Assembly: GCA_002316315.1 (NCBI GenBank)
Contig: DCDG01000052.1
Span: 100,873-164,872 of the forward strand
Length of the DNA: 64,000 bases
Origin: Candidatus Aminicenantes bacterium UBA1061
GTDB lineage: Bacteria > Acidobacteriota > Aminicenantia > Aminicenantales > Saccharicenantaceae
Reading direction: 5' to 3'
Within the stretch, counting starts at the first letter, position 1, and each line of letters begins with the position of its first letter. This document shows positions 17,291-25,959 of this stretch, piece by piece. Both the position numbers and the translations under genes were made by a program. A model generated the notes under the pieces. The model had not been told where the DNA came from. It was given only the letters and a program-made list of their open reading frames with translations, and searched no databases.

Positions 17291-19437
17291 CCACTTATTG
17301 CCGCCTCTCTTTCCCTTTACCTGTCAATCAGACTTTTCTTTACCGTTTACCTGAAGGACTGAAGGACCGGGTGAAGCCGGGGACGCCGGTTCTGGCTCCG
17401 CTCGGTTCGAGAAAAATAAAAGGTTACGTTTTGGAGGTAACTGAATCGGTCACCCCAACCGGCTTTCAGATTAAAGATATCTGCGAGGTACTGGAAAACC
17501 GTCCAGCCCTGCCTCCGGCTTTCATAAACTTCATCAAAAAGCTGGCCTCCAGAAGTCTTAGTCCGCCGGGCCTCTTTTTGGAGCTGGCTGAAGACCCTGG
17601 CAGGATGACTGAAATCAGGCAGCAGGTTATAATCACTCCAAAAGGAAAAGAAGAACTGCAGTCAGGAAAATTAAAAGGGAAAAACCGCCAGCTTCTTGAG
17701 CTGGTCAGCGAGAAAGCCCTGTCTCCTGTCTTTTTGAAAAATAGACTTAAATGGCGCGATTTGAATAGCCGCTTGAAATCTCTTGAGCTGGCGGGTTTAA
17801 TAGAAATCAAGCGGAAAGGCCGGCGAGTTAAGAGCAAGAGCCCGGCCATTCCAGCTCCACCGGCCCCCAGACAATTATCTTTGCCAGTGGATTACCCGGT
17901 TGAAGATAGCCCGGCCAGTCCAATTCTTCAGGCTCTGCCAGTTAGCGAGTTCCGGCAGTTTCTTCTGGCCGGTGAAAGGCAGAGAAGGCAGGAGGCAATC
18001 TTTAAGACTGTCAATCAGGTCCTGGAAGGTGACGGTTATGCCCTTATTCTGGTGCCTGAAATTGAACAGACCAGTAGATGGCTGCCTTATGCCGACCAGC
18101 TTGGTGGTCAGGCAGTTATTTATCATAGCCGGCTGACTGAGAAAAAAAGAAAGGAAGCTTGGGAGAGAATTATTTCAGGCAAAAGCCGGGTAGTCATTGG
18201 AACAAGAGTCGTGCTTTTTTTGCCCGTTAATCCCGTCAGGCTGATCGTTGTAGATGAAGTGCAAAATGACCTTTATGATCAGGCCGAAAGTCCACCTTTC
18301 GATGCCCGAGAAGGAGCTCAGATTAGGGCTAGAGAAGAAGGCTCGGTTTTGCTCTTATCCTCTTCCTGTCCGCCGGTTAGCTTATACTATCGTGCAGAGC
18401 AATCTGGTGAGTTAATTGACCTGGGACAGACCGAAAGAACCTATCCCTGCCAGTTTAGCCAGAAGGACATTGGCCGCTGGCTGCAAGAAGAACTAAAGGC
18501 AGAGATAGAGCCCTGCCTCCAGGCCGGGCAGAAGGTCTTCTTTTTTATCAACAGGAAAGGCTATGCCGGCTATCTGGTTTGCCAGAGATGTGGCTATGTT
18601 CCCAGATGCCAGGCCTGTCAGATTGCTTTAATACTTGACAAAAAGAGAGATGAACTGGTCTGCCGTTATTGCGGGCAAAGTCTTGGCAGACAGGATACCT
18701 GTCCAGTTTGCGGTCATCAGCTGAAGCCAGGTAAGATTAAGGGTAGTCAATTTCTAGTTGAGCGTCTGAAAAAAGCTTTGCCTGACTATGGCTTAGCCCT
18801 GCTGGAAGAAGGGGAGAAAAAAGACAAAATTGACGGTTGCCTGCAAAAAATAAAGTCAGGGAAAATACAGCTGGCCATCGGGACTGAATATGCCCTGCCG
18901 CGGCTTCAGCCCGGAAATTTTTCCAGAGTTGTCATGGTTGAACCGGAAATAGGGCTTAATTTGCCTGATTTTAAAGCAGCGGAAGGAACTTTTGTCAGGG
19001 TCTTTAAAACCTCAGAACTTGTGGCGAACCGTCCATCGTCGAAAATGATCATTATTACTTCCATGCCCGACCAGCCGGCCATAAAATATGGTGCTCGGGG
19101 CGATTACCTTAATTTTTACCGGCAGGAATTAGAATATAGAAAATTATTAAGATATCCGCCATTTAACCCGCTGGTCAGACTGACTCTGACCGGCCAGAGT
19201 CTAAGACGGGCAGCAGAAGCTTCCAGACGCCTGATGGAAGAACTTGGCCAGAGATTTCCATCTCTGGAAATAATCGGGCCAAAAATTAAGCCCAGGTTAT
19301 GGAAAAAGGCGCAAAAAGAGGTAAGACTTTACTTGAGACTGGGAGAAACAGAAAAGTTAAACGACCTCTCTCAGTTCCTTGAACACTTTAGTCAAAACGA
19401 AAACTTGGCACATCTATATTATAGGGTGCTTGACTGA
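17287..19437 (+). CDS. priA: PriA-family protein with degenerate helicase motifs
   Basis: A 716-residue protein with PriA architecture: N-terminal 3'-DNA-binding domain (about 1-100), winged helix, helicase-like lobes, a zinc region and a C-terminal domain. The eight zinc Cys are intact (432, 435, 441, 444, 459, 462, 472, 475). The ATPase is not. Where PriA has GVTGSGKTEVY this protein has GERQRRQEAIF (about 229-239), DEEH is DEVQ (323-326), GSATPS is SSSCPP (about 358), and the AGRAGR motif is replaced around 575-586. The Walker A lysine and motif VI arginine are therefore missing. Actinobacterial PriA is known to lack helicase motifs similarly. I start at the ATG overlapping the preceding stop (ATGA), matching the family N-terminus. 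It probably acts as a structural replication-restart loader. Confidence 0.9.
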   Translation: MTTYCRLSFPLPVNQTFLYRLPEGLKDRVKPGTPVLAPLGSRKIKGYVLEVTESVTPTGFQIKDICEVLENRPALPPAFINFIKKLASRSLSPPGLFLELAEDPGRMTEIRQQVIITPKGKEELQSGKLKGKNRQLLELVSEKALSPVFLKNRLKWRDLNSRLKSLELAGLIEIKRKGRRVKSKSPAIPAPPAPRQLSLPVDYPVEDSPASPILQALPVSEFRQFLLAGERQRRQEAIFKTVNQVLEGDGYALILVPEIEQTSRWLPYADQLGGQAVIYHSRLTEKKRKEAWERIISGKSRVVIGTRVVLFLPVNPVRLIVVDEVQNDLYDQAESPPFDAREGAQIRAREEGSVLLLSSSCPPVSLYYRAEQSGELIDLGQTERTYPCQFSQKDIGRWLQEELKAEIEPCLQAGQKVFFFINRKGYAGYLVCQRCGYVPRCQACQIALILDKKRDELVCRYCGQSLGRQDTCPVCGHQLKPGKIKGSQFLVERLKKALPDYGLALLEEGEKKDKIDGCLQKIKSGKIQLAIGTEYALPRLQPGNFSRVVMVEPEIGLNLPDFKAAEGTFVRVFKTSELVANRPSSKMIIITSMPDQPAIKYGARGDYLNFYRQELEYRKLLRYPPFNPLVRLTLTGQSLRRAAEASRRLMEELGQRFPSLEIIGPKIKPRLWKKAQKEVRLYLRLGETEKLNDLSQFLEHFSQNENLAHLYYRVLD

Positions 19438-19478
19438 AAAGCAAAGCACGGGACTTCTGATTCTAATCGTGCCTACTC

Positions 19479-20057
19479 TTAAGGTGTCACATCTGGAAAA
19501 TCACCAAAGCGAATGGTAATAAAGGCCTTCTGTGTGACATTCTTGTTTCTTAAATCATGGCCGTAAAAGTCTATCCGGATGGTGCATTCGAGGATATCAG
19601 TTGTGTCTTCCAGAGCAGCCAGCGGTGGCTGGGCCTTAGCAGTTTCTTTGACAATCATCAGCGGCAGGCTGACGCTTGAACCAACGGGCAGAAGATTCGA
19701 AAGAGAACCCTCAAAATGATAGGGAACTTCCGAGTCCTCGGTGGAGGCTCCATCACTTCTGGTATAAGTGACGACATATCTGGTCAGCATAATGTCACTG
19801 TATTGAGAAACCCCGTTGATCGGGTTTGGATCAAGCATGGCTGCTCTCAGGGTGGCAGTGGCAAAATCTGGAAGACCATTGCTGACATCAGAGAAAACAA
19901 CCGTCGAATCATTGCCTGAAATGTCTTTGCCGACAATACTTTCCACCACAATAAAACTGCTGGAATCTGAATCGTTTTCCAGGGGGTTGCACGAAAATAA
20001 CAGAAAGCTGAGCGTTAGGATACTGATTATCTTTATTGATAAGCTAAGTTTACTCAT
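19479..20057 (-). CDS. Putative lipoprotein, unknown function
   Basis: A 192-residue protein with a short signal peptide and a lipobox-like LLFSC, so Cys23 would be lipidated. The mature part is Ser/Asp/Thr-rich and strand-like, suggesting a small beta-sandwich; I recognise no family. It is the last gene of the coaD-pilMNOPQ run, 18 bp after pilQ, and could be an accessory of the pilus secretin (a pilotin-like position), but there is no motif to show it. It converges on priA. Confidence 0.7.
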   Translation of the reverse strand: MSKLSLSIKIISILTLSFLLFSCNPLENDSDSSSFIVVESIVGKDISGNDSTVVFSDVSNGLPDFATATLRAAMLDPNPINGVSQYSDIMLTRYVVTYTRSDGASTEDSEVPYHFEGSLSNLLPVGSSVSLPLMIVKETAKAQPPLAALEDTTDILECTIRIDFYGHDLRNKNVTQKAFITIRFGDFPDVTP

Positions 20058-20075
20058 CTGCTTTTCTCCTTCTGA

Positions 20076-22394
20076 TTATTTCATAATCCGGGGAGTTATA
20101 AAGATCAGCAACTCCCTGTTTTGACGGGTTCTGGCGAAGGATCTGAATAAAGTCCCTAGAATCGGAATATTGTTCAGGTAAGGGGTCCGGTCTCTGGTAA
20201 TAGAGTCCTCTGTCCTATAAATTCCGCCGATCACCGTTGTACCTCCATCAGGTACCATGACCGTGGTTTTGGCGCTCTGAGTGGTAATAGGAGGAATGCC
20301 ATTAACCAGGTTGGCAAAATCGGCGGCATTGTTCTGGATTTCTATGTTCATAATAATCGTACCTTCGGCTGTAATCTGAGGTGTAGCTCTTAGTTCAAGG
20401 GCAGCATTAACATACCTGGTAGTGACAGTGAAGTTGGCTACCGTTTGAACCGGGATCTGACGGCCCTGAATAATTTCAGCTGCTTGATTATTCTGAGTAG
20501 TTACTTTCGGAGAAGAGATAATCCGGCCATTGCCTGAAGTTTCGAGCCCTGATAAAGCCACGTCCAGCCTGAAAGTATCAAGAACATTGGCAAAAGAAAA
20601 GCCGATGGCAGTGTTGAAAGCAGGAGCGGGCAGATTAACAGCATAACCCCCCAAGGGGCCGCCAATACCTTTAGTCACAATGCCCTGAGGTATCATAGCT
20701 CCATCAACCAGAACTTTATTCGGGAAAGATAGCGAAGTTTGATTTCCATAGAAAGGATCAACAACACCTTTAATGCCCCACTGAATCCCGAGATTCTTGA
20801 TAAAGGTAGATGTAGCCTCGACTATTCTGGCCTCGATCGAAACCTGGGGAGTAGGTGTATCCAGGACGCCAATTAATTTTTCTAACAGCTCCATCCGGTC
20901 TCTGACTTCAGAAATAATTAACGTATTAGTTCTTTCGTCGATGACAATTTCACCGTTTCTGGAAAGTTTGCTTTTGAGCAAGCTCTGAACATCCCTGGCC
21001 TTAGAGTAAGACAGGGTAACCGTCTTGACCTGAACCGGGCCGGCTAGCTCCTTGCTTTCCTGTATTCTTCTTATATCTTCATCTTCTCTGGCCAGGATAT
21101 CAACCGGGGCAATCCTTAAAACGTTTCCCTCTATTGACTTACCGAGTTTATTTTGCCTTAAAACGACATCAAGGGCCTGATCCCAGGGAACGGCCTGCAG
21201 ATTACAGGAAACAGTTCCTCTGACTTCGGGATCAAAGATAACGTTGAGACCGGCCAAATCGGCCAGAAAGAGAACAACATCTCTGATATCAGCATCTTTA
21301 AATTTCAGGCTTATAATCTCACCCGTATATTTTTCTTCCTTTGACTGAATTACTCTCGGCTTAAATTTTTCCTGTTGCGGCTGTGTTTGCTCAGGGGCTG
21401 ACCCGGTTTTTAATTTTCTTGGTTCTGGTTCTGATTCAATTTTCGTTTCTGCCGGCTGTGGTTTTATTCTGGCTGGCTCAGAAACTGGGGTGGATTCCAC
21501 TTTAACCTCTCTGGGAGCAGCCGGAACAGCCAGGGCATTAGCCAGCTGAGTGTTAACGGCCGGCTGGGAAGGGTTTTCTTTGGGGGTGACTTTGTTGTCG
21601 GCAGAGATGGCTTCGGCCCGAGAATAAAAGGTTATATTCAGTCCATCGGCCGAGCGGTCGAGAGCATACCAGCCCGCCTCTTTCAGGTCGAAAACCAGCC
21701 TGGTTATCGGGCAGGGATCAGACTGTTTAAATTGCCCCACCCGCACCTTGTCTACGTTAGCCTGGCCTACCTGGTAAGACTGGCTGCCTCTTGGATATTG
21801 AGTGTTGAGCAAGTCTATAACCAGACGGTCAGGATTATTAAGGGCGAAGGTCTGGAAAGGAGCTTCCCCACTCAGTGAGATTTTGAAATTGACCTTACCC
21901 GGGTTTGTTTCGACTTTCATGTCACTGAAGTAAACCCGGCTTTCCTGCTTGAGTAAATTATTTATCGCCGGGTCTATCGGATAATTGGATGCTTTCAGAA
22001 TTTCATTCAACTCAAGGAATAATTTTCCCTGTTCCAGGCCGAGGCGGTAAGGTACTTTTTCCTTTAATGATAATAAAACTTTGAGATTCTCGCCGGCTGG
22101 CTCAACCCGGATTTCTTTGACCAGCCGACTCTCGATTGGCTGCCGGGCCGGGATTTCCACCGGCCGGACACCGCTTAACTCCAGGACAAGAACCGGGGGA
22201 GTTTCGGAAACATAAGCTACCTGCCGGACACTGAGCGGCTTATCAGCTACCATTACCACTCTGGTCGATAAAGCTCCGGGTATGATCTCTATTTTATTGA
22301 GATCGGTGGCCGCGGCTGCTGCCTGGAGGGTCAGACCAGGAACCATAATAAGATTTATTATGGCCAGTACAAGCCAAAAAGTTTTCCTTTTCAT
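20076..22394 (-). CDS. pilQ: Type IV pilus secretin PilQ
   Basis: A 772-residue outer membrane secretin forming the pilus exit pore. After a signal peptide come two AMIN-like peptidoglycan-binding regions (roughly 30-130 and 140-260), a Pro/Lys/Glu-rich linker, an STN domain (ISLKFKDADIRDVVLFLADL), a NolW-type N domain (TVTLSYSKARDVQSLL...NTLIISE) and the secretin core ending with VPDGGTTVIGGIY and ELLIFITPRI. I take the ATG at 22394: AGGAG lies seven bases before it and MKRKTFWLVLAI is a proper signal start. The pilP stop is one base upstream. Confidence 0.93.
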   Translation of the reverse strand: MKRKTFWLVLAIINLIMVPGLTLQAAAAATDLNKIEIIPGALSTRVVMVADKPLSVRQVAYVSETPPVLVLELSGVRPVEIPARQPIESRLVKEIRVEPAGENLKVLLSLKEKVPYRLGLEQGKLFLELNEILKASNYPIDPAINNLLKQESRVYFSDMKVETNPGKVNFKISLSGEAPFQTFALNNPDRLVIDLLNTQYPRGSQSYQVGQANVDKVRVGQFKQSDPCPITRLVFDLKEAGWYALDRSADGLNITFYSRAEAISADNKVTPKENPSQPAVNTQLANALAVPAAPREVKVESTPVSEPARIKPQPAETKIESEPEPRKLKTGSAPEQTQPQQEKFKPRVIQSKEEKYTGEIISLKFKDADIRDVVLFLADLAGLNVIFDPEVRGTVSCNLQAVPWDQALDVVLRQNKLGKSIEGNVLRIAPVDILAREDEDIRRIQESKELAGPVQVKTVTLSYSKARDVQSLLKSKLSRNGEIVIDERTNTLIISEVRDRMELLEKLIGVLDTPTPQVSIEARIVEATSTFIKNLGIQWGIKGVVDPFYGNQTSLSFPNKVLVDGAMIPQGIVTKGIGGPLGGYAVNLPAPAFNTAIGFSFANVLDTFRLDVALSGLETSGNGRIISSPKVTTQNNQAAEIIQGRQIPVQTVANFTVTTRYVNAALELRATPQITAEGTIIMNIEIQNNAADFANLVNGIPPITTQSAKTTVMVPDGGTTVIGGIYRTEDSITRDRTPYLNNIPILGTLFRSFARTRQNRELLIFITPRIMK

Positions 22395-22395
22395 G

Positions 22396-22875
22396 TTAAC
22401 GCTCCTCCGGATTGATTTCCTTAACCACATTTATAGGCCTCATCAGGGGAAACCCCCTATCATGAGTCTTTCTAAAAATCACCTGGGACGAATTAATATC
22501 AAAGATATAGCCATCAGCTAATTTATCTCCGATTCTCAAAAAGAAAGGCATTTGCTGAGGCCCACTGATAACAGCTACATAGCCTTTCTGGGTTTTGACA
22601 ATACCGACCAGGGTAGCATTTTCTATACTGAGCTGTCCGCCTTCGGTCGAGGCCGGACCGCTTACCCTTCCTTTGCCAATCAAATCTTTAAACGGATCAC
22701 GACGGCCGCCTGGATCATAGGAAGCGCGTGGACGAAGATTATCAAGAGTTAGTGGGATAGTAGTGGCAGTTGACTGCTGGTCGCTTTTCTGGGTTTCCTG
22801 TGTCAGGCTGAAATTAAAAAAGCCGATTCCGCCTACTAAGCCTACAACCAAAATAAAAACAAGCTTCTTTTTCAT
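22396..22875 (-). CDS. pilP: Type IV pilus assembly lipoprotein-like PilP
   Basis: A 159-residue protein anchored by an N-terminal hydrophobic segment (about 4-22), with the PilP hallmark YDPGGRRDPFKDL followed by a small beta domain (LVGIVKTQKGYVAVISGP...FLRIGDKL). PilP links the inner membrane PilN/PilO pair to the PilQ secretin. The ATG at 22875 has GAGGT upstream. No lipobox Cys is visible, so it may be held by an uncleaved membrane helix instead of lipid. Confidence 0.88.
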   Translation of the reverse strand: MKKKLVFILVVGLVGGIGFFNFSLTQETQKSDQQSTATTIPLTLDNLRPRASYDPGGRRDPFKDLIGKGRVSGPASTEGGQLSIENATLVGIVKTQKGYVAVISGPQQMPFFLRIGDKLADGYIFDINSSQVIFRKTHDRGFPLMRPINVVKEINPEER

Positions 22876-22879
22876 GTTG

Positions 22880-23461
22880 TTACCTCTGAGTTCTGGCTGC
22901 CGTGGTGGTCTTGGCTGGTGCTGGCTGTTCTTCAATAAAATAATAGGTGGTGGCTATGAATTTGGAACTTATAGTAAGTTCATCTGTCTGAGTGTTCAGG
23001 GCTGAAATGGAAAAATTATTGACGTTAAACAGTCTGGAAAACTTGCTGAGCTTATCAAAGAATATGCCCAGATTGTGGTAGGTGCCAGAAATTTCGATAT
23101 TGATCGGCCATTCAGCATAAAAATCTTTATTAACCTCGCCTCTCGGCTGAAACCTGAGAACATTCAGTCGTGAATCGTAAGCCAGCTGCTGAATCCGCCG
23201 TAGAATGTCAGCGATTTCTTTTTTCTGAGGAATAATCTGTTCGAGATCTTTGAGGGTGGCATTGAGTACGACCAGTTCAGCTTCTATCTTATCAAGTTCC
23301 TTTTTTTGCTCTTTCAAGACTTCTACTTCTTTTTCGAGTTTCAGCCTTGACTCGCGCAGGCTTTCCAATTCAGCATTACGCGGTTTGAAGAAGAAAAAGA
23401 AAACCAGAGCAAAAATAATCACGGCCAGTATCAGGTGTCCACACCATGGCCAGTTTCTCAT
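22880..23461 (-). CDS. pilO: Type IV pilus inner membrane protein PilO
   Basis: A 193-residue protein with one transmembrane helix (about 9-26), a coiled coil (about 30-75) and a ferredoxin-like C-terminal domain containing EISGTYHNLGIFFDKLSKF, the usual PilO signature. It pairs with PilN to form the alignment subcomplex. The start codon overlaps the pilN stop by four bases. The C-terminus is Ala/Pro/Thr-rich. Confidence 0.9.
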   Translation of the reverse strand: MRNWPWCGHLILAVIIFALVFFFFFKPRNAELESLRESRLKLEKEVEVLKEQKKELDKIEAELVVLNATLKDLEQIIPQKKEIADILRRIQQLAYDSRLNVLRFQPRGEVNKDFYAEWPINIEISGTYHNLGIFFDKLSKFSRLFNVNNFSISALNTQTDELTISSKFIATTYYFIEEQPAPAKTTTAARTQR

Positions 23462-24096
23462 GATGCTCTCCTTCTTGTTGACTGGGGGGTTGCCCTGGGC
23501 TTCGGCTGTTCAACTGGCTGAAGTTGAGGCTTGTTAACCGGGACGGTCAGATTAAATTCCAGGAAGACAGCTCCTCCCTGAGATTTTTGCGTTGAATCAA
23601 TTAAGTTGACCGGACCGAAGGTCTCGCTGCGCTCGATATTGGTAATGAAATCAGCAATAAGATTATTAGAGATAGCTTCACCTTTAAGCTTGAGTGTCTG
23701 ACCATCGTAGCTGGCTTCTTTCAACCAGACATAATCAGGCAGTCGGCGGTTAATCTCATCCATAATTCTGACGGCAATATCCTGATTGCTCTTCAGTTGC
23801 CTGATAAGGTTGATTTTGAGCTCCAGCTGGGCCTTCTGCTGCTTAACTTCCTCCAGTTTGGCTACAACATATTGCAGCTGGCTTTTTTCCTGCTGAGCCT
23901 GTTCGATCAACTGCTTTTCTTTCTGCATTTCCCAGTTCTGATAAAAGTAATAACCGGCCAGGCTTACCAGCAGGACCAGAAAAATGATTGTGCCGAGGCT
24001 GGTTTTCTTTCTTTCCTTAGCTGCCTTGGGTAAACCTGCGGCTGCCGGTTCCCTGACTTCTTTGACTTCCGGTTTTAATAAATTAATCCTGATCAT
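23458..24096 (-). CDS. pilN: Type IV pilus inner membrane protein PilN
   Basis: A 212-residue protein beginning MIRINLLKPE, the cytoplasmic peptide by which PilN docks onto PilM. A transmembrane helix (about 35-52), a coiled coil (about 55-100) and a small alpha/beta domain follow. It lies three bases after pilM and overlaps pilO. Confidence 0.92.
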   Translation of the reverse strand: MIRINLLKPEVKEVREPAAAGLPKAAKERKKTSLGTIIFLVLLVSLAGYYFYQNWEMQKEKQLIEQAQQEKSQLQYVVAKLEEVKQQKAQLELKINLIRQLKSNQDIAVRIMDEINRRLPDYVWLKEASYDGQTLKLKGEAISNNLIADFITNIERSETFGPVNLIDSTQKSQGGAVFLEFNLTVPVNKPQLQPVEQPKPRATPQSTRRRAS

Positions 24097-24099
24097 GGC

Positions 24100-25176
24100 T
24101 CATTTCTCTGCCTTTCTTGTTGAAAGTCCAACCGCCACCCCGAAGACCGGGGCCATTTCATTAAAATAGATGGAATCAAACTTTTTCTCATCATATTTGA
24201 TCATTTTGAAGGGATTAAACAGCTCGGTTTTAATTCTGAATTTCAGCTCAAAAGCGCTGACCATGTTAGGAATCAAAGCCAGGCCGCCACAGAGTAAAAT
24301 CTGTTCAATTCTCCGGTCTCTTTTTTCTCCAGCTTCATAGAAGGAAAAGGTTTTTTCCATCTCATCCAACAAATCTCTGATGTTCATGGTCAGAACAGCG
24401 GCAAACTGATCAGCATTAATATTCTTACCGGGGATACCTTTTAAAGCCGCTTCCGCCTCTTCAAAACTGACATTTAATTCTTTTCTGATATTTTCCGTGA
24501 AAAAATAACCGCCAAGTGACAGATCGCGGAAAAGTTGAGGCAAGCCTCTCTCCACTATCCCTACATTAGTAATATTGGCTCCCATATTTATAATAGCGAC
24601 TGTCTTTTCTTTAAAAAGTTCAGGATAGTTAACTTCGAAGGCGTTGATCACCGAAAAGATATCCACTTCAATAGCGGTCAGGTTCTTCCTGGCCATAGAA
24701 ATGGCATTACTGTAGTTGGCAATTTTATCTTTTTTGGCTGCTACCAGAAGAATATCGACGTTACCTTCAGATGTCCTGGGAGATTTCAGGACGGCGTAGT
24801 CAACGTTGGTTTCTTCATAAGGGTAGGGAATATTATGCTTGGCTTCCCAGATAATTGATTCTGCCAGTTCCTGTGGTTCCATGCTGGGTAAAGCAATTTT
24901 CTTAATAATGACCGAATTGCCAGAGATGGAAATGGCTACATCCTTGTTGGTTATCTTGGCATTATCAAAGAGCAGTTTGATGGTTTCACTGACTGCGGTT
25001 GAGTCGATAATGGTGCCTTCTACTATGGCATCATGGGGAAGAGGCTCATAACCAATCTTCTGGACTTCATACTGAATATTTTCATTCTTCTCTTTGATTT
25101 TTAACTCAACTGCCTTTACCGAGTAGGACCCGATATCGAGGCCCACTAAACTCTTTTCTTTGGCCAAACCAAACAT
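24100..25176 (-). CDS. pilM: Type IV pilus assembly ATPase-like PilM
   Basis: A 358-residue actin-like cytoplasmic protein. The phosphate-1 motif VGLDIGSYSVKAVEL is near the N-terminus, INMGANITNVGIVE forms the second phosphate motif, and LCGGLALIPN the adenosine-binding loop. PilM binds the PilN tail and the pilus platform. It follows coaD by two bases, so the pilus genes are probably transcribed with coaD. The motor and platform genes pilB, pilC, pilT and the pilins are not in the window. Confidence 0.94.
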   Translation of the reverse strand: MFGLAKEKSLVGLDIGSYSVKAVELKIKEKNENIQYEVQKIGYEPLPHDAIVEGTIIDSTAVSETIKLLFDNAKITNKDVAISISGNSVIIKKIALPSMEPQELAESIIWEAKHNIPYPYEETNVDYAVLKSPRTSEGNVDILLVAAKKDKIANYSNAISMARKNLTAIEVDIFSVINAFEVNYPELFKEKTVAIINMGANITNVGIVERGLPQLFRDLSLGGYFFTENIRKELNVSFEEAEAALKGIPGKNINADQFAAVLTMNIRDLLDEMEKTFSFYEAGEKRDRRIEQILLCGGLALIPNMVSAFELKFRIKTELFNPFKMIKYDEKKFDSIYFNEMAPVFGVAVGLSTRKAEK

Positions 25177-25178
25177 TT

Positions 25179-25679
25179 TTACCGCCTTTTTCTCTTAGAA
25201 TTGGATAATTTATTTTTTAAAGCCTCCTCCACCAGAGGAGGCACCAGCCCCTTCACGCAACCGCCAAGTTGAAAAGCTTCTCTGACCAGATTAGAACTCA
25301 AAAAAGAGTATTTCAAACTAGGCATCATGAATAAAATCTCAATATCGCTCGCCAGCTTCCGATTCATCAAAGCCATCTGAAACTCATACTCAAAATCCGA
25401 TATAGCCCTTAATCCCCGGATGACTATATTTACTTTATTTTTATGGGCAAAGTCAACCAGCAACCCATCAAAACTTTTAACTTCAACTACCCGATCTCCT
25501 TTGAAGATCTGTCTGATCAATTCTAAACGTTCTTCAGTAGAAAAAAGCGGCTCTTTTTTGGGATTATCAAGAACGCCCACAATGATTGAGTCGAAAATCT
25601 TCTTCCCCCGTCGAATAATATCCACGTGCCCATTGGTGATGGGGTCAAAAGACCCTGGATAAATTGCCTTTCTTTCCAT
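25179..25679 (-). CDS. coaD: Phosphopantetheine adenylyltransferase CoaD
   Basis: A 166-residue nucleotidyltransferase making dephospho-CoA from 4'-phosphopantetheine and ATP. It has YPGSFDPITNGHVDII with the GxxH-type His18, the GLRAISDFEYEFQMA block, and SSNLVREAF near the end (the ISSTxVR position). Length is normal. It heads the pil operon with a two-base gap to pilM. Confidence 0.95.
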   Translation of the reverse strand: MERKAIYPGSFDPITNGHVDIIRRGKKIFDSIIVGVLDNPKKEPLFSTEERLELIRQIFKGDRVVEVKSFDGLLVDFAHKNKVNIVIRGLRAISDFEYEFQMALMNRKLASDIEILFMMPSLKYSFLSSNLVREAFQLGGCVKGLVPPLVEEALKNKLSNSKRKRR

Positions 25680-25713
25680 TCAGATTATCAGTTCCTCTTA
25701 CAATTGATTATCA

Positions 25714-25740
25714 ATTATCAAAAAAGGTTCTCCTTGTCAA
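25714..25740 (-). promoter_or_regulatory. Candidate promoter for coaD-pilMNOPQ
   Basis: On the minus strand TTGACA, a 15-bp spacer and GATAAT lie 34 bp before the coaD ATG. A second TGATAATC copy follows directly in an AT-rich stretch, so the exact -10 box is uncertain. Confidence 0.45.
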
Positions 25741-25809
25741 ACAATTTTTTAGAGAAGACCTTACCTGATTTTGACTCATGCTTTTAGCCTATTCGGGCAG
25801 ACAGCCAGG

Positions 25810-25890
25810 TCAATCACCACAGGTGGTTAGAACGATGATGATTTTTTCCTGTCCTGGGTCATCATCAGAGGTGAGCTGAATTCTGGACAT
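25810..25890 (-). pseudogene. Possible cutA N-terminal remnant
   Basis: A 26-codon frame on the minus strand ends with KIIIVLTTCGD and then TGA. That string is like the first beta strand of CutA1 divalent-ion tolerance proteins (IVLTTCxDxxxA). After the stop another frame reads LAVCPN, faintly like the CutA LAACVN motif, but the intervening helix is missing. I read it as a possible decayed or deleted cutA. The match is short and recalled from memory; chance is a real alternative, and there is no ribosome site. Confidence 0.25.
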
Positions 25891-25959
25891 CTGGTGGCTA
25901 AAACGTTGCTTTCATCTTTTTCTTATGGTAGTTTTAATCTAAAATAAGAAATAAAGCAC

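Noticed and set aside
19438..19478. Terminator between priA and the lipoprotein gene
   Set aside because: The only pairing is GCACG/CGTGC with a long loop and no T-run, too weak to call.
25834..25866. GATGATGA ... TCATCATC inverted repeat upstream of the mutase gene
   Set aside because: The symmetry is explained by Asp-Asp-Asp and Ile-Ile-Ile codons in the possible cutA remnant on the minus strand; the 17-base loop and lack of a T-run argue against a terminator.
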